Assembly (NCBI GenBank): GCA_039105265.1
Contig: JAPFFF010000003.1
Location: forward strand, 8,060,001-8,124,000
Source of the DNA: Tritrichomonas musculus
Lineage: Eukaryota; Parabasalia; Tritrichomonadida; Tritrichomonadidae
Reading direction: 5' to 3'
DNA: 64,000 nt
Shown: in pieces, positions 60,033 to 64,000 of the stretch
How positions within the stretch are numbered: position 1 is the first letter of the stretch
Layout of the letters: the number at the start of each line of letters is the position of its first letter
Notes under the pieces: generated by a model
What the model was told of the DNA's origin: nothing
Databases searched by the model: none
What the model saw: only the letters and a program-made list of their open reading frames with translations
Program-made: the position numbers and the translations under genes

Positions 60033-62891
60033 TCAAATTTTAGTAATCGAGATACTACTTTTAATACCAAGGTTACCTGTGTATATTCCTGATGGAATTG
60101 TGATTTGTGTTAATGATGAACACAATTCGAAAGCACTATTTCCAATTATAGTTACAGAAGAAGGAATTGTGATTTGTGTTAATGATGAACATCCTTTGAA
60201 AGCATAAGATCCAATTTTAGTTACAGAAGAAGGAATTGTTATTTGGGTTAATGATGAACATCCATAAAAAGTATATTTGCAAATTTTTTTTAAAGTAGAA
60301 GGATCATTGAATGTAATTTGTGTTAATGATGAACAATCATTGAAAGCACTATTTCCAATTATAGTTACAGAAGAAGGAATTGTGATTTGTGTTAATGATG
60401 AACATTCAAAGAAAGCATAAGATCCAATTTCAGTTACAGAAGAAGGAATTATAATTTGTGTTAATGATGAACATTTATTAAAGGCATATTTACAAATTTC
60501 TTTTAAAGTAGAAGGATCATTGAATGTGATTTGTGTTAATGATGAACATCCTTTGAAAACATTATTTCCAATTATAGTTACAGAAGAAGGAATTGTGATT
60601 TGTGTTAATGATGAACATCCATCAAAAACAGAAGTTCTAATTATAGTTACAGAAGAAGGAACTGTAATTTGTGTTAATGATGAACAACAAGAGAAAGCAG
60701 AAGTTCCAATTATAGTTACAGAAGAAGGAATTGTAATTTGTGTTAATGATGAACAACAAGAGAAAGCATTATTTCCAATTGAAGTTACAGAAGAAAGAAT
60801 TGTGATTTGTGTTAATGATAAACAAAAATAAAAAGCACAATCTCCAATTTCAGTTACAGAAGAAGGAATTATGATTTGTGTTAACGATGAACAATTTGCA
60901 AAAGCATAAGATTTAATTGAAGCTACAGAAGAAGGAATTGATATTTGTGTTAATGATGAGCATCCATCGAAAGAATAAGATCCAATTTCAGTTACAGAAG
61001 AAGGAATTGTAATTTGTGTTAATGACGAACACCATTCGAAAGAATAAGATCTAATTTCAGTTACAGAAGAAGGAATTGTGATTTGTGTTAATGATGAACA
61101 TCCAGAGAAAGCATTTGATCCAATTTCAGTTACAGAAGAAGGAATTATGATTTGTTTGAAAGATGAACATTTTAAGAAAGCAGAATTCCCAATTGAAGTT
61201 ACAGAAGAAGGAATTATGATTTGTGTTAATGATGAACAACTACTGAAAGCACCATCTCCAATTGAAGTTACAGAAGAAGGAATTATGATTTGTGTTAACG
61301 ATGAACAATTTACAAAAGCATAAGATTCAATTGAAGTTACAGAAGAAGGAATTGTGATTTGTGTTAATGATGAACAACTACTGAAAGCACCATCTCCAAT
61401 TGAAGTTACAGAAGAAGGAATTGTGATTTGTGTTAATGATGAACAATCATTGAAAGCTCTATTTCCAATTATAGTTACAGAAGAAGGAATTGTGATTTGT
61501 GTTAATGATGAACATTCAGAGAAAGCATTTGATCCAATTTCTGTTACAGAAGAAGGAATTATGATTTGTTTTAAAGATGAACATTTTAAGAAAGCAGAAT
61601 TCCCAATTGAAGTTACAGAAGAAGGAATTATGATTTTTTTAATCTTGGTGGAATGAAAAAGATTTTCAGATATTTTTTGCTTCTGTAGCAAAAAAAAATA
61701 AATAACTTCAACTTCATTCTTTCCTGCTGCTGTTCGAATATTTGGATATTGGATCATTTTCTCTTTAATCAATTTTTCTTTCTTCTTTAATAAAAGATCG
61801 AAAAGTTTATCATAATGATAAAAGCTTAAATAAAGAAAGCCATGATCAATGATTGCATCATTTTGAAAATGCAAGAAATTGTGATATTTTATGTAATTTG
61901 AGATGATTTCTTCATTCTGTTGTGAATCTTTTTGATCTAGAAAATTATTTTCAAAATAATCTGCGATATCATTGTGATGGCATTTAATAGACTCAATAAA
62001 ACATTGTTCATAATTTTTGCTGGAATTCTCTTCTTCGCTCTTAAATTTTGGTGGAGGAACTTCGGTTGATTCAAGGAGATGAATCAGTTCTGCATTTTTT
62101 GAATGAATTGTATAAAGCCATAATGATGGTGTTAATTCTGCTTTGTTCATTAACAAATATCGAAATATTTGAATGGAACCAAAAAATGCTGAATATTCAA
62201 TCAGTGTTGAGTTCTTATTGTCAATTAAAAATGGATTCGTCTCAAAAATTGATGGGATAATTTGACTTAATGGTGAAATATTTTGGCTGGTCAAATATAT
62301 TATGAAGTCTTCAATTGAATCTTGGCGAATCAGTGAACAAATGTATGACTCATTTTCACCTGCTTCTCGTTTCTCTTCATAATTAGTGAAAAAACTAGGA
62401 TTTTTTTTCAAAAGTTCATTTTTAACAAATTTCATTTTTTCTTCACCAACAAAATTTTCAAGCTCTGGAATGAAAAAGTGCCAATATCGGTTTCCGTTGT
62501 TTTCAAATTTGTTCACAATTTCTTTACAAATTTCATCCGAAAGTGTTATGATGTCTTCTTTTATTAGGAAAAGAACAATCTTTTTGTTGTTTTCAAAAAT
62601 GTGGAATATTTCTGTATTTGACAAGGTCTGTTTGATTTGGTCTTTATATTGTAATAGAAGTTGGTTTATTCGTTCGTTCAAATGTTGATTTCGGTGATGA
62701 TGTTCTCCAATACTTTTGATGATTTCTAAAAATTGGCGCATTTCTTCTTCATCTCCTTCATTTTGTTGAACTTTAATTAATTCTTGGATTGATTCATTAC
62801 CGGACTCGTCATCATTATGCTCATCAGATTCTTCAAGGAATTTCAGAATTGATGTGTAAAGATTTTTTTTATCTTCAATATAGCTTTCCAT
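60033..62891 (-). CDS. BspA-like leucine-rich repeat protein with N-terminal helical domain
   Basis: 952 residues, uninterrupted. Residues 1-415: an acidic, helical region (MESYIEDKKNLYTS; HHHRNQHLNERINQLLLQYK; EYSAFFGSIQIFRYLLMNKA) that looks like diverged ankyrin-type repeats, as in many trichomonad proteins. Residues about 417-935: some 22 leucine-rich repeats of 23 residues of the Treponema/BspA type (LRR_5), consensus CSSLTQITIPSSVTSIGxxA. There is no signal peptide and no membrane span, so unlike surface BspA proteins this one is probably cytosolic; its ligand is unknown. The repeat DNA is so uniform that antisense frames stay open over it. The downstream paralogue at 58294 is a relic. 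Confidence 0.85.
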   Translation of the reverse strand: MESYIEDKKNLYTSILKFLEESDEHNDDESGNESIQELIKVQQNEGDEEEMRQFLEIIKSIGEHHHRNQHLNERINQLLLQYKDQIKQTLSNTEIFHIFENNKKIVLFLIKEDIITLSDEICKEIVNKFENNGNRYWHFFIPELENFVGEEKMKFVKNELLKKNPSFFTNYEEKREAGENESYICSLIRQDSIEDFIIYLTSQNISPLSQIIPSIFETNPFLIDNKNSTLIEYSAFFGSIQIFRYLLMNKAELTPSLWLYTIHSKNAELIHLLESTEVPPPKFKSEEENSSKNYEQCFIESIKCHHNDIADYFENNFLDQKDSQQNEEIISNYIKYHNFLHFQNDAIIDHGFLYLSFYHYDKLFDLLLKKKEKLIKEKMIQYPNIRTAAGKNEVEVIYFFLLQKQKISENLFHSTKIKKIIIPSSVTSIGNSAFLKCSSLKQIIIPSSVTEIGSNAFSECSSLTQITIPSSVTIIGNRAFNDCSSLTQITIPSSVTSIGDGAFSSCSSLTQITIPSSVTSIESYAFVNCSSLTQIIIPSSVTSIGDGAFSSCSSLTQIIIPSSVTSIGNSAFLKCSSFKQIIIPSSVTEIGSNAFSGCSSLTQITIPSSVTEIRSYSFEWCSSLTQITIPSSVTEIGSYSFDGCSSLTQISIPSSVASIKSYAFANCSSLTQIIIPSSVTEIGDCAFYFCLSLTQITILSSVTSIGNNAFSCCSSLTQITIPSSVTIIGTSAFSCCSSLTQITVPSSVTIIRTSVFDGCSSLTQITIPSSVTIIGNNVFKGCSSLTQITFNDPSTLKEICKYAFNKCSSLTQIIIPSSVTEIGSYAFFECSSLTQITIPSSVTIIGNSAFNDCSSLTQITFNDPSTLKKICKYTFYGCSSLTQITIPSSVTKIGSYAFKGCSSLTQITIPSSVTIIGNSAFELCSSLTQITIPSGIYTGNLGIKSSISITKI

Positions 62892-64000
62892 CGTTTGATG
62901 TGTAAAGTTTTTTTTGTTATAATAACAATGTTATTCATTTTTCAATGCGATATATTCAAGTAAAGATTCAATTTTATTTTAGTTTTAAATCTTTTCTATC
63001 TTCATATTTTTAATAATTATTTATCATATTAATATTATAATAATATATATGTAATTAATATTTAATAAAAATATTATTTATATATTATTTTTTATTAATT
63101 CAGAGGTGCGGACAGGGTGAAGTGATTTAGATTCGCACAAAAATTCGTATATATTAATTATTTTTTATGAGCATTATAATGATATAATTATTTTTTATTT
63201 TCGTCCACGGGGCCGACTTGTGGCGATATATGATTTTTTTTCTGAGGTAGAAAAATATAAACCACTGAAAAAAATATAAAAATATGTAAACTATAGAAAT
63301 TATGTAATTGATAGAAAAATCTATTATTTAGAAGAAAAAAAGTAATAAAAACATGATAAAAATCATTTTTATACTATTTAAAAAAATGTGTCTCGTTTGT
63401 TATTATTCAATTATTAATGTATGATATAGTTTCCACTTAAATTGGCCCAAAAAAAAATTGAGAAAATGAAAATGGGCCAAATTTAATAAAAAAAAGTATT
63501 TTAAAATTATTTTATTAATATATAATTGTTATATATTTTATATATATCATATAATTATTATAATATAATAAAATAATATATTACATATTAAGATATGAAT
63601 TCAAATGTAACTACTCTCAATTATTATTTACTATATTCTCAATTTTATTCTCGAAGATTTTTTTATTCATAATTTATGAAAAAAAAATTAATGAAAAAAA
63701 ACTTTCTACATTTGATTTAAGTTTTAATTAAACTTAAAAATATATAAAGAAAATTATTTATTTCATTTCATTCAAATTAACATTTTATGAGAAACGATTT
63801 GAAATTATTATTGTTCAATATTTAGAATATACAGTTATATAAAGTTTATTAATTGTTTATATTTATTTTAAATATTTTTATAGTATATATAATATTATTA
63901 AAAGTTATATAATCTATGATATATATATAAATATAAAAAGATATTTGCTTAATATTTTAATAAAAATTTCTTATTGAAAAAAAATCGTTATTAATGTTTA
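62892..64000. other. AT-rich intergenic DNA
   Basis: No gene seen on either strand. Two short GC-richer islands, gaggtgcggacagggtgaagtg near 63101-63122 (in part) and cgtccacggggccgacttg near 63203-63221, stand out from otherwise nearly pure A/T sequence and may be remains of something inserted. Confidence 0.4.

Noticed and set aside
60520-61656. Plus-strand open frames of repeated VTEEGIVICVNDE
   Set aside because: Antisense shadows of the uniform leucine-rich repeat DNA of the BspA-like gene.

Overview
The window looks like nuclear DNA of a parabasalid protist, most likely a Tritrichomonas species such as T. foetus or a close relative. It is very AT-rich, with long poly-A and poly-T runs. 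Genes are almost all intronless on both strands, and at least two start just after a TCA-type initiator of the trichomonad kind. The gene content is typical of trichomonads: degenerate TKL kinases, Sel1-repeat kinases, BspA-like leucine-rich repeat proteins, a Pmp-like surface protein, ankyrin relics, glycine-rich proteins and many DNA transposon remains. The species is inferred, not shown by a marker gene.

Layout. 1-4.6 kb: a small C2HC zinc-finger gene (1138-1623) among decayed sequence, a pogo/Tigger-type transposase relic and a small foldback element. 4.6-6.9 kb: a hAT-type transposase gene split by one frame break, next to a cluster of inverted repeats. 7.3-11.6 kb: a BTB-like/coiled-coil/glycine-rich protein and a Polo-like kinase with HYD in place of HRD. 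12.2-13.8 kb: an ankyrin relic interrupted by a 796-bp element with 15-bp terminal inverted repeats and an 8-bp target duplication. 14.3-24.5 kb: a cluster of GBP/atlastin-like large GTPases. It includes a 2227-residue protein with two GTPase units joined by about 980 residues of a QSKEDN-type hexapeptide repeat, a divergent single-unit paralogue and a truncated copy. 25.1-27.3 kb: a TKL kinase with discoidin-like domains that has lost its APE segment.

30-35.5 kb: two convergent surface-protein genes whose membrane anchors, tails and downstream DNA form a palindrome with about 1-kb arms, followed by a chimeric coiled-coil/C2/Rab relic. 35.8-46.4 kb: two Sel1-repeat kinase genes (one broken, one intact) and a third truncated copy of their N-terminal domain. 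48.9-50.7 kb: a Rac/Rho GTPase fused to a protein kinase. Its first exon appears to be 7 nt, followed by a 29-nt intron, and its promoter lies at the edge of a dispersed repeat. 52.5-54.4 kb: relics of a Pmp-like protein and a TKL kinase. 54.6-57.1 kb: an amino-acid transporter relic carrying a 1.8-kb TA-flanked element with 44-bp terminal inverted repeats. 58.0 kb: a tRNA with a Leu-like D arm and UAG anticodon. 58.3-62.9 kb: a tail-to-tail pair of BspA-like genes, one decayed and one intact. The rest is AT-rich intergenic DNA.

Themes. Many loci are expanded-family genes in various states of decay, and copies often lie as inverted pairs. Signalling modules (Rac GTPase, kinases, large GTPases) are joined in unusual ways. 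At least four frame breaks fall exactly in A or T runs of 6-8 nt, so some of these pseudogenes may be intact genes with homopolymer errors in the assembly.
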